Positions 27,990 through 37,643 are shown, numbered from the stretch's first letter. The stretch is DNA of 64,000 nucleotides from Bacillota bacterium (GCA_012838955.1 DUOH01000045.1:1-64000), one strand, 5' to 3'. The notes: a model not told the origin generated them from the sequence alone. Numbers and translations are program-made.

Positions 27990-28895
27990 CTATGTTTCAG
28001 AAGCAAGAATGTAACCACCGGTGTTTACGGAAAGGCTCAGCCATTTCGCTTGCACCCCGACCCCGGCAAACGCCTCCTGCATGGCAGCGCCGACCAGGGA
28101 TACTTTTTCTGCGGGCGTCAAAGCAATAATCGTCGGTCCGGAACCGCTCAAGGCTACACCATAAGCTCCGGCCTGATAAGCCCGGTCCACCACAGTCCAA
28201 AAGCCCGGGATGAGAGTGGCACGCTTCTCCTGGTGGAGGCGATCCTCCATGGCGACGCGTAACAGATCGGCGCGCCCGGCAAAACAAGCACCAACAAGAA
28301 GCCCGGTATGGGAGAGATTGAAGACCGCATCCGCCAGAGGCACTGTCTTCGGTAGAATACTCCTGGCCGCAGCGGTAGAGACCTTCAGTTCCGGAACGGC
28401 CAGGACGACCTTGATCCCCTCGGGAAAGGGAATTTGTAGAGTGGAGATGCGCTCCCCCTCTCCCCGGTAGACAGCGACCAACCCTCCGAAGATGGCTGGA
28501 GCCACATTGTCCGGATGCCCTTCCAAGGCTGCGGCCAACTGAAGAAGCTCCGGTTTGGACAAGGGAGAACCCAGGTAGGTGTTGGCTGCAGCCAGGCCGC
28601 CCACGATCGCTGAAGCGCTGGAACCGAGGCCTCCCACATCGGGAATGTTATTCCGTAGATGCACTCTGGCCCCTGGCAGTTCCCGGCCTACTTGAGAGTA
28701 GACCGCCCGGATGGCTTGGCAGACCAATAGATCCGAGCGGCCGGCCAGCCTGGTGGCGGCGTATCCCTCGGCTGTAACAACCCATTCTTGCTCCGGCGCA
28801 AATTCAACGATGTTATATAACTCCAAAGCCAGACCGAGAAAGTCAAACCCCGGCCCCAGATTGGCGCTGGTGGCTGGTACAAGAATTTTTACCAT
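27990..28895 (-). CDS. thrB: Homoserine kinase
   Basis: 301 residues, GHMP kinase fold. PATSANLGPGFDFLG (7-21) opens the domain, the ATP loop is DVGGLGSSASAIVGG near 91-105, and the C-terminal motif YGVALSGSGPTIIAL lies near 250. It phosphorylates homoserine for threonine synthase. It follows ilvE with a 14-bp gap. Homoserine is not needed by the DUF39 homocysteine route next door, so here this branch can be devoted to threonine and isoleucine (inference). Confidence 0.95.
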   Translation of the reverse strand: MVKILVPATSANLGPGFDFLGLALELYNIVEFAPEQEWVVTAEGYAATRLAGRSDLLVCQAIRAVYSQVGRELPGARVHLRNNIPDVGGLGSSASAIVGGLAAANTYLGSPLSKPELLQLAAALEGHPDNVAPAIFGGLVAVYRGEGERISTLQIPFPEGIKVVLAVPELKVSTAAARSILPKTVPLADAVFNLSHTGLLVGACFAGRADLLRVAMEDRLHQEKRATLIPGFWTVVDRAYQAGAYGVALSGSGPTIIALTPAEKVSLVGAAMQEAFAGVGVQAKWLSLSVNTGGYILASET

Positions 28896-28909
28896 TATGT
28901 CCTCCCTGT

Positions 28910-29785
28910 TCAGTAAATGGGTGTGCCGTTTTCCATGGCAAATTTATGGAAGTCTTCCTTCAACTTTTTAGAGTATGGACCCGGAACACCGTCGGCGATC
29001 TTCCGCCCGTCCACTTCCACCACAGGGATTACTTCTGCAGCCGTCCCGGTCAGGAAACACTCATCAGCAACATACACGTCATATCTGGTCAGAGCGCTCT
29101 CCTTCACTTCCAACCCGATTTCGGCGGCGAGCTTCATCACTACTCCCCTAGTAATCCCCTTCAACGCGCCGAATGAGGCGGCCGGGGTGACGATGGTCTT
29201 GTCTTTGATCACAAAGATGTTATCTCCGGTGCACTCCGCCACATAGCCCTCTTGGTTCAGCATAATGGCTTCGGAGACGCCAGCCAGGTTGGCCTCGATC
29301 TTGGCCATGATGTTGTTGAGATAGTTCAAAGATTTGATCATGGGGTTCACGGTTTCCGGCATGTTTCTTCTGGTCGGTACAGTGATTACTTTCAGCCCTT
29401 TATCGTAGAGTTCCTGCGGATAGAGGGTAATCTCATCGGCGATAATGATTACAGAAGCTTTGGGGCATTTTCTCGGATCCAGGCCCAGATCGCCGACGCC
29501 GCGCGTAACAACTGTCCTAATATAAGCATCTTTCAAATTGTTCCGGCGTAAAGTGGCCAGGTGCGCCTCTTTCATCTCCTCCTTGGTCAGAGGAATCTCC
29601 AGCGCGATCACTTTGGCGGAGTCATACAACCGGTTGATGTGTTCATCGAATTGAAAGACCCGCCCGTGGTAGGCTCTGGTGCCTTCAAATACTCCGTCTC
29701 CGTACAACAAACCATGGTCAAACACGGAGATCTTAGCCTCTTCTTTGTTATAGAATTTTCCGTCCACATAAATCTGAATACTCAT
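28910..29785 (-). CDS. ilvE: Branched-chain amino acid aminotransferase (class IV)
   Basis: 291 residues from ATG 29785 after GGGGGG. A fold-type IV PLP aminotransferase: FDHGLLYGDGVFEGTRAY (22-39), catalytic Lys151 in MIKSLNYLNNI, EGYVAECTGDNIF and the phosphate-binding GTAAEVIPV. It interconverts branched-chain amino acids and 2-oxoacids; D-amino-acid aminotransferase activity is a possible alternative within this class. It is co-transcribed with thrB, which fits the threonine-isoleucine link. A structured leader of about 150 nt precedes it, without a T-box motif. Confidence 0.9.
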   Translation of the reverse strand: MSIQIYVDGKFYNKEEAKISVFDHGLLYGDGVFEGTRAYHGRVFQFDEHINRLYDSAKVIALEIPLTKEEMKEAHLATLRRNNLKDAYIRTVVTRGVGDLGLDPRKCPKASVIIIADEITLYPQELYDKGLKVITVPTRRNMPETVNPMIKSLNYLNNIMAKIEANLAGVSEAIMLNQEGYVAECTGDNIFVIKDKTIVTPAASFGALKGITRGVVMKLAAEIGLEVKESALTRYDVYVADECFLTGTAAEVIPVVEVDGRKIADGVPGPYSKKLKEDFHKFAMENGTPIY

Positions 29786-29940
29786 AATGTATCCCCCCAA
29801 TTATGTAAGGATAATTACAAAACCTAGGTTCAGACCGGTTCAGACCAGGAGCAGGGCTTCGCGTAAAGATGGCGCACTCCAAAGACGGTGTGTCCCGGAA
29901 ATGCGCCCTACCTGATCTGGTGCAGCATTCAATAGCTTTT

Positions 29941-29969
29941 ATTTTACCATAAAACAACAAAACGAACAA
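29941..29969 (-). promoter_or_regulatory. Candidate promoter of ilvE-thrB
   Basis: Minus strand TTGTTC (29964-29969), 17-bp spacer, TAAAAT (29941-29946). The -35 is a partial match. It overlaps the tail of the rsmB terminator. The leader that follows holds GGCGCA/TGCGCC arms (29871-29876, 29902-29907) and a tandem decamer (29827-29846). Confidence 0.5.
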
Positions 29970-29990
29970 GACAGGCTCCTCCGGAGCCGA
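29960..29990 (-). terminator. Likely terminator of the yugP-rsmB unit
   Basis: GGCTCC-tcc-GGAGCC (29974-29988), 10 bp past the rsmB stop. It is followed on the minus strand by a T-rich but interrupted tract (TGTCTTGTTCGTTTTG). Confidence 0.5.
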
Positions 29991-29999
29991 CCAGGAGAA

Positions 30000-31355
30000 T
30001 TACTTGCTTCTCTTGCGCAACCTGCTCATAAAAAAGCCGTCTGCGCCGTTTTCCGACGGAAAGAGCAACAGGCCGGTGGACGACTGGATCAGATCGAACC
30101 CGGAGGCGAAATCCGCTTCAATCTCTACAGAAAACTCCGGATGCTTCTGAAGAAACCTCTCGATCTGTTCCTCATCTTCTTCAGCCTCCAAAGAGCAGGT
30201 GCTATAGATGAGCCGCCCGCCCGGTTTCAGCAGGGCAGCAGCGTTCTCCAAGAGCTCTTCCTGGAGCAGAAGAAGGTCGGATAGATCCGCGGCTGTCCGA
30301 CGCCAACGAATATCCGGCCGTCGCCGTAAAACCCCTGTTCCCGTACAAGGCGCATCCAGCAAAACCACGTCCAGTTCCAGGTTATCCCCTCTCCACTCCC
30401 GGGCATCCGCGGTCACAGCCGTAATGGAAGTAATCCCCAACCGGGCGGCGTTCTCCTCGATTAGACGAGTCTTGTGCGGATGGTTGTCCAAAGCAAAGAT
30501 CCGGCCCTCGTCTTTCATTAATTGAGCCAGATGAGTGGTTTTTCCGCCGGGCGCGGCACAGAGATCGACGATAGTCTCTCCAGGTTGCGGAGCGACTAAG
30601 TGCGCGACCAGCATCGAGGCTTCGTCTTGGATAAAGTAATATCCTGCGGCAAATAAGGAGTGATCCTGTAAATTCCGGGGAGCGGTGATTAATAACGCCT
30701 CCGGCGTTAAAGGAGAGGGGATGACGGTCAAACCGGAAGCAGCGAGTAACTCCTGCAGCCGGTCTCTGGTGATCCGCAGGGTATTTGTTCTAATCATAAA
30801 GGGCGCGGGTAGATTATTGATGCGCGCCAGTTCATGCACGCGTTCAATCCCCCACCTACGTATCCACCTTTTGATCAACCATTCCGGATGGGAGTGGACA
30901 ATAGTCAGATGAGCCAATGGATCGGCTGACATTTGCGGTCGGGAGAGGGTCTCCTTCTCCCGTAAATACCGGCGGAGCACGGCATTTACTAAGCCCGCCA
31001 GTTTCCCGCCGACTTCCTGCTTAGCCAGGCTAACGCCTTCGTCCACCACGGCGTACGCAATCTCCGGGGAGACAAGAAGCTGGTACAGGGAGAGACGGAG
31101 GATATTCCGGATTTTTCCGGGCAGAACAGAAAGGGGCTTCGCCAAGAGCTGAGCCAAGAGGTGATCAACCAAGGCCAGATGGCGCAAGGTTCCGTAGACC
31201 AGCTCGGTGGCAAAACCCCTTTCCCTCTCGTCAGGACGATATTTAAGGAACAACGAATTTAAGATCCGGTTGGCAAAAGCCTCTTTCTCCTCGATGGCAG
31301 TCAGGGCGATCAGGGCTAATTCTCTGCCGGTAAAAATCGTATCTTTCCGCTTCAT
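30000..31355 (-). CDS. rsmB: 16S rRNA (cytosine-967-C5)-methyltransferase
   Basis: 451 residues. The N-terminal 130 residues are a NusB-like RNA-binding domain (FATELVYGTLRH, LSLYQLL). The SAM-binding methyltransferase follows, with DLCAAPGGKTTHLA near 262, DAPCTGTGVLRRRPDIRW (release cysteine) near 335 and YSTCSLEAEEDE (catalytic cysteine) near 385. It methylates C967 of 16S rRNA. Its ATG overlaps the stop of the upstream protease gene by one base (TGATG), indicating translational coupling, as in many Firmicutes. Confidence 0.95.
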   Translation of the reverse strand: MKRKDTIFTGRELALIALTAIEEKEAFANRILNSLFLKYRPDERERGFATELVYGTLRHLALVDHLLAQLLAKPLSVLPGKIRNILRLSLYQLLVSPEIAYAVVDEGVSLAKQEVGGKLAGLVNAVLRRYLREKETLSRPQMSADPLAHLTIVHSHPEWLIKRWIRRWGIERVHELARINNLPAPFMIRTNTLRITRDRLQELLAASGLTVIPSPLTPEALLITAPRNLQDHSLFAAGYYFIQDEASMLVAHLVAPQPGETIVDLCAAPGGKTTHLAQLMKDEGRIFALDNHPHKTRLIEENAARLGITSITAVTADAREWRGDNLELDVVLLDAPCTGTGVLRRRPDIRWRRTAADLSDLLLLQEELLENAAALLKPGGRLIYSTCSLEAEEDEEQIERFLQKHPEFSVEIEADFASGFDLIQSSTGLLLFPSENGADGFFMSRLRKRSK

Positions 31356-32053
31356 CAGTCACGCCGGGAGCCTCGAAGCAGCAGTAACCTCAAGAGTTGT
31401 AAGACGGCCATGGCGGTAGCGGCTAAATAAGTCAAAGCAGCGGCGCTCAACACTTTCCGCGCTCCGCTAACCTCCGCTCCGCGGCTGAGATAGCCGCCAC
31501 CCTCCAGCATGTGCAAAGCCCGGCTACTGGCGTTGAACTCCACCGGAAGAGTAAACACTTGAAACAAGACAGCAGCGGAGAAGAGAATAATCCCCAAATC
31601 CATCAAGAAGACTCCGCCCCTACCCATGAGCAGTCCGATGAAGAAGAGGGGGAAAGCCAGTGATGAGCCGAAACTGGCCACCGGAAAGACGGCGTTTCTG
31701 ATGTTCAAAGGGATATACTCATTGGCGTGCTGAATGGCGTGGCCGGTCTCATGGGCGGCCACACCCAACGCCGCCAAAGAACGCCCGTGATAAACATCTG
31801 GGGACAGCCTTAGAATCCGGCGTCTGGGATCATAGTGGTCACTGAGACGCCCCGGAGTAATCTCCACCGGAACATCATAAAGTTGATTTTTATCCAATAA
31901 TTCTCTAGCCACTTGGGCTCCAGTCAGATTAGAGGATGCTCTCACCCGTAGATACTTTTCAAAAGTAGACTGTACTTTGAATTGAGCGTATAACGCCAGG
32001 ATTAGAGCAGGGATAATCAGAATATACGTAGGGTCGTAGAAGAACGGAAACAC
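31355..32053 (-). CDS. Zn-dependent membrane protease, YugP family
   Basis: 232 residues from GTG 32053, placed eight bases after AAGGAGG; a longer frame upstream lacks a ribosome site. An N-terminal membrane helix (PTYILIIPALILALYAQF) precedes the zinc motif HETGH (in GVAAHETGHAIQHA). Two further membrane segments follow (about 130-175) and one lies at the C-terminus (LTYLAATAMAVLQLLRLLLL). It matches the Zn_peptidase_2/YugP family, whose substrates are unknown. It sits just upstream of rsmB, the position common in Firmicutes. Confidence 0.9.
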   Translation of the reverse strand: MFPFFYDPTYILIIPALILALYAQFKVQSTFEKYLRVRASSNLTGAQVARELLDKNQLYDVPVEITPGRLSDHYDPRRRILRLSPDVYHGRSLAALGVAAHETGHAIQHANEYIPLNIRNAVFPVASFGSSLAFPLFFIGLLMGRGGVFLMDLGIILFSAAVLFQVFTLPVEFNASSRALHMLEGGGYLSRGAEVSGARKVLSAAALTYLAATAMAVLQLLRLLLLRGSRRD

Positions 32054-32273
32054 GGCACATACCTCCTTCAAAACATAGTTGCGCTTAACATTTGTCCGCC
32101 TCGACACACTTGACCAGCTCCTGAACGGAGCGAACTATACTATCATTATGTCATAAACAACGACCTTTCATAGGAAAAAGTTCCGAAACACGACCTAAAC
32201 CGGGTTTTTTTAATCTCAAATTAACATGGTAATAGGAGTAACGAGCAATCCATAGTTGACCACTGAAGAATAA

Positions 32274-33227
32274 TCAGGAAATAAAGCGCATGCCTGCGCC
32301 GATCTTTTTACCAGCTAAAAACTGAGCGGCGTTCAATCTTTTCCTGCCCGGGAGTTGCAGTTCATAAAGGAGCAAGACTCCGTCCCCGGTTCTGACCGGG
32401 ATGCCCTGCTCCCCTTTGCCTGGATCACCGATGGCGCCCGGCGGCGCCTGAGCCAATCCCCAGTCTTCCGTAGAAATCTGGGCGGACCAGATTTTAAGCT
32501 GTTCACCGTTGAGGGTGGTCCTGGCGCCGGGCCAGGGATCAAGGGCTCTGATCCGGTTGAACAGCTCCCGGCTGGGACAGGACCAGTCAAGCACCAAGTC
32601 TTCATCCGTCAGCTTTCTGGCATATGTAGCTTCCTCGTGGTTTTGCGGAGTCGGGGTGATCCTCCCGACCGCCAACTGATCAAGAGTCTCCACCAACAGA
32701 GCGGCGCCGACCTCCGCTAACCGGTCATGCAGAGAGGCGAAGTTATCTTCCTCCCTGATCGGCACAGCCCGGGAAAGCAGCATATCTCCGGTATCCCAAC
32801 CTTCATCCATCCGCATGGTGGTGACCCCGGTTGTTTCTTCCCCGTTGAGCAAAGCCCATTGAATGGGAGAGGCCCCCCGGTATTTCGGCAATAAAGAAGA
32901 ATGCAGGTTAATGCAGCCATATGGAGCAAACTCCAACATGACCGTAGGTATTTTCAGTCCGTAAGCCACTACTACCAAAACGTCGGGTTTGCTTGTTTCC
33001 AGGAAGCTCATTACCTCCGGATCCGGCAGACGCTGGGGCTGGAAGACCGGGAAACCGTGGCGGAGCGCCACTTCCTTTACAGGAGAGGGAAGCACCTTCA
33101 TTCCTCGCCCCTTCGGCCGATCCGGCTGGGTTAAGACCCCAACCACCCGGTGGCGGGGGGCGGAGTCCACTAATTTCTCCAAAGAAATCCGGGAAAAGTC
33201 CGGCGTGCCCATGAAAACAATCTTCAC
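32274..33227 (-). CDS. fmt: Methionyl-tRNA formyltransferase
   Basis: 317 residues from GTG 33227 (MKIVFMGTPDF), nine bases after GGAG; the GTG two codons earlier is too close to that site. The 10-formyl-THF domain contains HSSLLPKYRGASPIQWALL (catalytic Asn-His-Asp set: N in INLHSS, H and the D of WDTGDM) and the C-terminal OB-like domain ends near the stop. It formylates Met-tRNAi. It follows def by 21 bp, pairing the formylation and deformylation enzymes. Confidence 0.96.
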   Translation of the reverse strand: MKIVFMGTPDFSRISLEKLVDSAPRHRVVGVLTQPDRPKGRGMKVLPSPVKEVALRHGFPVFQPQRLPDPEVMSFLETSKPDVLVVVAYGLKIPTVMLEFAPYGCINLHSSLLPKYRGASPIQWALLNGEETTGVTTMRMDEGWDTGDMLLSRAVPIREEDNFASLHDRLAEVGAALLVETLDQLAVGRITPTPQNHEEATYARKLTDEDLVLDWSCPSRELFNRIRALDPWPGARTTLNGEQLKIWSAQISTEDWGLAQAPPGAIGDPGKGEQGIPVRTGDGVLLLYELQLPGRKRLNAAQFLAGKKIGAGMRFIS

Positions 33228-33248
33228 TTCCACATTCTCCTTCCGGGG

Positions 33249-33686
33249 CTACTCTGTCAGGTAATCAATATAGAGGATGCCGTCTAAATGGTCAATCTCA
33301 TGTTGAAAGGCGCGGGCCAACAAGCCTTCGGCTTCATACCGCTTTTCCTTGCCGTCCAGACCTAAGCCGGTCACCGTAACCTTTTTACTCCTGGTCACGT
33401 AGGCATTCTTCCCGGGAATACTCAGACAACCTTCAACATCCCTCTCTTCGCCCTCGGCTGAGACTATTTTAGGGTTGATCAAAGGGATCAGACCCTGGCC
33501 CACATCTATGACGATGATGCGTTCGGAGACGCCGATCTGGGGAGCGGCCAGACCGGCGCCTTCGGCCTCATACATCGTCTCCGCCATATCATCAATGAGC
33601 TTCCGCACCCTTTTAGTAATCTTCCGCACGGGAACGGCCTTTCTGCGCAGAACAGGGTCGGGAAGAGTCACAATTTTTCTAATCAC
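33249..33686 (-). CDS. def: Peptide deformylase
   Basis: 145 residues with all three motifs: [10 protein letters not shown] (43-52), EGCLSIPG (85-92, metal ligand C87) and QHEIDHLDG (128-136; H129, E130, H133). Start is probably GTG 33686 (MIRKIV), eight bases after GGAG; a GTG at 33695 directly abuts that site. It removes N-formyl groups from nascent proteins. Co-transcribed with priA upstream (81-bp gap) and fmt downstream. Confidence 0.95.
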   Translation of the reverse strand: MIRKIVTLPDPVLRRKAVPVRKITKRVRKLIDDMAETMYEAEGAGLAAPQIGVSERIIVIDVGQGLIPLINPKIVSAEGEERDVEGCLSIPGKNAYVTRSKKVTVTGLGLDGKEKRYEAEGLLARAFQHEIDHLDGILYIDYLTE

Positions 33687-33766
33687 TGAGTACACTCCAT
33701 TCAGTATTTACTGGCAGACGTCATGTTCTTCAGAAACTGCGAAATAAATTATGATACACAACCTAA

Positions 33767-36256
33767 TTATAGCATGGAAAACGGATTTTCGTCGATGATG
33801 ATCCGTACGTTGTTGTATTTTTGTCGGCGCACCGCGGAAACGGTCTCCGGGAGCAATCCGTAGAAGTTCGAGATATCCTGCGTCTTGATCAGGGTTTGCC
33901 ACCGGTAACGATTTTGCACCCTTTCGATGGCCGCAGGAGTGGGGCCGATGACCTTCTCCCCTTCTTCGCCGGTAGAGGTCTCGACTGTAGCAAAAGCTTT
34001 TTTTATCTCCGCGGTCACCTCGGCGGCTGCCCGAATCACCGCTTCTTTCTCCGGTCCGGAGAAGACCAGGCGAATCAGGTTGGTGAACGGTGGGAAATCC
34101 CCAGCTTGCCTGTACATTAATTCCTTCCGGTAGAATTCGGCCTCATTCTGGTTGACTACTGCGGAGATACTATAATGCCCGGGATTGAAGGTTTGGATAT
34201 AGACTAGGCCGGGTTTTTCTCCTCTACCCGCCCGCCCCGCGGCCTGGGTCAGAATCTGATAGGTGCGCTCGGCGGACCGGAAATCCGGAAGGCCTAAAGC
34301 GGAATCGGCCGCCACTACCCCGACCAGAGTCACTCCGGGCAAATCCAGGCCCTTGGCCACCATTTGGGTGCCGATCAGAATATCAACCTCTCCTTCTACC
34401 AGTTGCCGATAGATCCGTTCGTGACTTCCTTTGCGCCCGGTGGTGTCCAAGTCCATCCTGACCATTCTGGCCAGAGGGAAGAGGCTCTGCAGCTCTTCTT
34501 CCAAGCGCTGGGTTCCCTTGCCGAAATATCTGATATAATGGGATCGACAATGAGGACAGGTGTCCGGGGGCTTCTCCTTATAACCACAGTAATGACAACG
34601 TAAGACATTAGGGCGTTGATGATAAGTTAAAGTGACGTCACAGGACGGACATTTTAGGACCTGGCCGCATTCGCGACAATTAATAAACGTGGCGTACCCG
34701 CGGCGGTTCAATAACAGAATCACCTGTTCCCCCCGGCTTAGGGTCTCCTCGATCGCCGCGCGCAGCGGCGGTGAGAGCACGGTAAAGCGTCTGGCCTTAA
34801 ACTCCGCTCTCAGATCAACCAGGCGAATTTCAGGCAAGGGGCGGTCCATAATCCGCTTGCTCAAGACCAGCCGTGTAATTTCTCCGCTCTCCGCCTCCCA
34901 GTAGCTCTCCAGAGACGGAGTGGCGCTGCCGAGAATCAACGGAGAACCGGTCAGCCGCGCGAGCTCTTTCGCTACTGTCCGCGCATGATAGCGGGGGGTC
35001 TCTTCTTGTTTATAAGTATATTCGTGTTCCTCATCCATAATAATTAAACCTAGATCCGGCACGGGCGCGAACAAGGCTGATCTGGCGCCAACCACCACCT
35101 TTACTTCTCCCCGTTTAATCCGCCACCACTGATCAAACCTTTCTCCTGCCGAGAGACTGCTGTGTAAAATGGCCACCTCATCTCCGAATCTAGCCCGCAC
35201 CCTCTGTACGGTCTGGGGAGTAAGGGAGATCTCCGGCACCAGATAGATGGCTTCCCGCCCTTTCCTCAGAGTTTCCTCGATGGCCTGTAAGTAGACTTCC
35301 GTCTTCCCGCTACCGGTCACGCCGTGTAATAAAAAGGTGTGCGCCTCATTCTTCCGCAAGGCCACGGTGATCGCCTGTAGAGCCTCCTCTTGCTCCGTAT
35401 TGAGCTGATGAGAGTCTTGCCGCCCGCAGTGACCATGTTGAAGTAAAGGATTTCTCTCCACAGTCAGGAAGGTCTTGAGTAACAGACCTTTCTTGCAGAG
35501 TGTCTCCGGAACACCGGCGGAGACTCCGGTAGCGGAGAGGAGTTCGGTGGCGGCCACTTCCTTTGCTGCCGCCGCCAAGTAAGTATAGACCCGTGCTTGT
35601 TTTAGAGTTAATTTTAAATCGGAAACAGTCAACGAAGGATCTCGCAAGGTATAAGCCATTACTTTTTTTGCAGTAATCTCCGGCTTCTTCGGCAACCACC
35701 TGGTGCTCACCAGTTTATCCCGGACCAATTTCGCCAGAACCTGCTGTTCCGCCCGGTCCACTTGGGGGATTTTGGTAAACTCTGCGGTAACTGCCTGTAC
35801 TTTAGCCTGCAGTCGCCGGTATAGATCAGGGGAGAGCGAGAGTCCTGCCAGATACTCTTCGATCTCCGCCCGGCCGACCTCGGCCCGCCAACATTTTTCT
35901 GTAGCCACTTTTAAGCCGGGAGGCAAAAAAAGATGGAGCAGATCCAGGCGCCTACAGAAGAAGGTCCGCGCCATCCAATCGATGAGATGCCGTTGCAAAT
36001 CATTAAAGATCGGTTCTTCATCCAGGGTCTCATGGACTTCCTTGAGGGCCGCCGGAGCTGCGGAAGTCGAAGCATGCGCCCAGACAATGGCTTCTGCTCT
36101 TTGCCCGCCGAAGGGCGCCAGGATCCGCATACCGGGAGCGGGAACTTCGTCCCACTCCGGGGGGATCAGATAATCATAGAGGCGATCGTCAGGAAGCTGG
36201 GGCAGGTTCACCACTGCCTTGACGATCCGTGCCGTGCCGTCACTTTTGCAGTTCAT
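33767..36256 (-). CDS. priA: Primosomal protein N' (replication restart helicase)
   Basis: About 829 residues. The N-terminal 3'-DNA-binding domain (LPDDRLYDYLIP) is followed by the helicase: Walker A HGVTGSGKTEVYL near 305, DEEH box (IIMDEEHEY), SATPSLESY and a late helicase motif in AAGRAGRGEKPG. Eight zinc-binding cysteines occupy the segment from CRECGQVLKCPSC to CPHC. PriA reloads the replisome at stalled forks. ATG 36256 follows GGAGG by six bases and lies inside the end of coaBC; an ATG two codons earlier is the alternative. Confidence 0.96.
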   Translation of the reverse strand: MNCKSDGTARIVKAVVNLPQLPDDRLYDYLIPPEWDEVPAPGMRILAPFGGQRAEAIVWAHASTSAAPAALKEVHETLDEEPIFNDLQRHLIDWMARTFFCRRLDLLHLFLPPGLKVATEKCWRAEVGRAEIEEYLAGLSLSPDLYRRLQAKVQAVTAEFTKIPQVDRAEQQVLAKLVRDKLVSTRWLPKKPEITAKKVMAYTLRDPSLTVSDLKLTLKQARVYTYLAAAAKEVAATELLSATGVSAGVPETLCKKGLLLKTFLTVERNPLLQHGHCGRQDSHQLNTEQEEALQAITVALRKNEAHTFLLHGVTGSGKTEVYLQAIEETLRKGREAIYLVPEISLTPQTVQRVRARFGDEVAILHSSLSAGERFDQWWRIKRGEVKVVVGARSALFAPVPDLGLIIMDEEHEYTYKQEETPRYHARTVAKELARLTGSPLILGSATPSLESYWEAESGEITRLVLSKRIMDRPLPEIRLVDLRAEFKARRFTVLSPPLRAAIEETLSRGEQVILLLNRRGYATFINCRECGQVLKCPSCDVTLTYHQRPNVLRCHYCGYKEKPPDTCPHCRSHYIRYFGKGTQRLEEELQSLFPLARMVRMDLDTTGRKGSHERIYRQLVEGEVDILIGTQMVAKGLDLPGVTLVGVVAADSALGLPDFRSAERTYQILTQAAGRAGRGEKPGLVYIQTFNPGHYSISAVVNQNEAEFYRKELMYRQAGDFPPFTNLIRLVFSGPEKEAVIRAAAEVTAEIKKAFATVETSTGEEGEKVIGPTPAAIERVQNRYRWQTLIKTQDISNFYGLLPETVSAVRRQKYNNVRIIIDENPFSML

Positions 36257-37487
36257 CCTCATCCTCCAGCAAGGATTGATGATTTAACCTCCGGAGAATA
36301 GCGGAGTTTATCTCCTTGGCCACCTCTTCTTTGGATAAAAGGGGGAGTTCTCTGCTTTCCTCCGCCGTCAACATGGTGACTTTATTGGTCAACCCGGCAA
36401 AACCGGCGCCTTCGTCCCGGAGATTATTGGCGATGACCAGATCCCCGCGCTTACTGACCAGTTTAGCCCGGGCGTTCTTCAGTAAATCCTCAGTCTCCGC
36501 GGCAAAGATGACCAAGAAACGGTGGCCCTTGATCTCCCCCAGCTTCTTGGCGATATCAGGGTTGGGGAGCAAGGACAAGGCCTGCAGTTTCTCGGCGGTG
36601 GCTCCGGTCTTCTTCACCTTCTCCGGAAAGACGGTCTCCGGACGAAAATCAGCCGGAGCAGCTGACATAATAAAAATATCATACTTTTCATACTCAGCCA
36701 TTACTTGCTCATAAAGTTCCAGAGTAGACCGGATGAAAATCCGCTTTACCCCGACCGGGGCCGGCAGTTCAGTCGGTCCGGAGATGAGGGTAACTTCAGC
36801 CCCCCGACGATAGGCGTCTTGAGCCAGGGCATAACCCATCCGGCCGGAGGAGGCGTTACTGATGAAGCGGACCGGATCTATGTACTCCCTGGTTGGGCCG
36901 GCTGTAATCAATACTTTCTTCCCGGCCAGGTCCTGCGGGGTCAAGAGTCTAAGGATCTCTTCCTCAATCACTTCCAAACCGGGCAGGCGTCCGGCGCCCA
37001 CTTCACCGCAGAGCATCTCCCCTGATTCGCTCGGTAATACCCGGTAGCCGAGTTCCCGCAGGACGGATAAGTTCTTCTGGACAACCGGGTTGTTATACAT
37101 GGCGCTATTCATGGCCGGACCAAGCAGGACAGGGGCTTCGGTCGCCATCACCGTGGTACTCAATAAATCATCCGCGATTCCGGAGGCGATTTTGCCGATG
37201 ATATTGGCGGTAGCCGGGATGATGGCCAAAAGATCCGCTTTCCGCGCCAAAGAGATATGGGCCACCCTCCACTGGCTGGGATGAGAAAACATCTCAAGAT
37301 GAACAGGGTTCTCCGATACCTCCTTGAAGGTCAGAGGGGTAATAAACTCCTGGGCGGATTTGGTCATCACCACCTCAACATTGAGACCGCGCTTTTTCAA
37401 TCTGCGGATTAGGTCCGGAACCTTATAGATGGCTATACCCCCGGTCACTCCCAGTACTACGGTTTTGTTTGCGTATGAGTATGGCAT
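36240..37487 (-). CDS. coaBC: Bifunctional phosphopantothenoylcysteine decarboxylase/synthase
   Basis: 415 residues. The CoaC flavoprotein half (1-185) has GVTGGIAIYK, the His in WRVAHISLA, PAMNSAMYNNP, and a GEMLCGEVGAGRL loop containing the catalytic Cys. The CoaB half (190-400) has ITAGPTREYIDPVRFISN, SSGRMGYALA and IFIMSAAPADFRP. It makes 4'-phosphopantetheine from phosphopantothenate and cysteine in CoA synthesis. Its 3' end overlaps priA. Upstream is a 735-bp repeat-rich gap rather than rpoZ directly. Confidence 0.96.
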   Translation of the reverse strand: MPYSYANKTVVLGVTGGIAIYKVPDLIRRLKKRGLNVEVVMTKSAQEFITPLTFKEVSENPVHLEMFSHPSQWRVAHISLARKADLLAIIPATANIIGKIASGIADDLLSTTVMATEAPVLLGPAMNSAMYNNPVVQKNLSVLRELGYRVLPSESGEMLCGEVGAGRLPGLEVIEEEILRLLTPQDLAGKKVLITAGPTREYIDPVRFISNASSGRMGYALAQDAYRRGAEVTLISGPTELPAPVGVKRIFIRSTLELYEQVMAEYEKYDIFIMSAAPADFRPETVFPEKVKKTGATAEKLQALSLLPNPDIAKKLGEIKGHRFLVIFAAETEDLLKNARAKLVSKRGDLVIANNLRDEGAGFAGLTNKVTMLTAEESRELPLLSKEEVAKEINSAILRRLNHQSLLEDEDELQK

Positions 37488-37505
37488 GGGAATACACTCC
37501 TCGTT

Positions 37506-37580
37506 GCTCGTTGTGTAAGTTTGCCGTTGATGGCTTTCTTCTCGTTGCTCGGCGCTCGTTGTGTAGGTTTGCTGTTGATG
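37506..37580. repeat. Imperfect tandem repeat, 48-bp period, upstream of coaBC
   Basis: GCTCGTTGTGTAAGTTTGCC-GTTGATG (37506-37532) recurs at 37554-37580 with two mismatches. CTCGTTGCTCG-type words flank both and recur to about 37720. The region has no credible gene; its translation is a low-complexity artefact. Confidence 0.8.
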
Positions 37581-37611
37581 TTCTTCTACTCGATGCTTGT
37601 TGCTCGTCTCC

Positions 37612-37643
37612 GGTAATTTTTTGCGTAGTAAAATTACCTACGC
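37612..37643. repeat. Overlapping inverted repeats
   Basis: GGTAATTTT (37612-37620) pairs with AAAATTACC (37630-37638). Within it GCGTAG (37623-37628) pairs with CTACGC (37638-37643). The two stems are mutually exclusive. They lie in the repeat region upstream of coaBC. Confidence 0.7.

Noticed and set aside
29748-29969. Possible leader peptide before ilvE (MFVLLFYGK...)
   Set aside because: It is not enriched in branched-chain codons, overlaps the start of ilvE in another frame and lacks a ribosome site.
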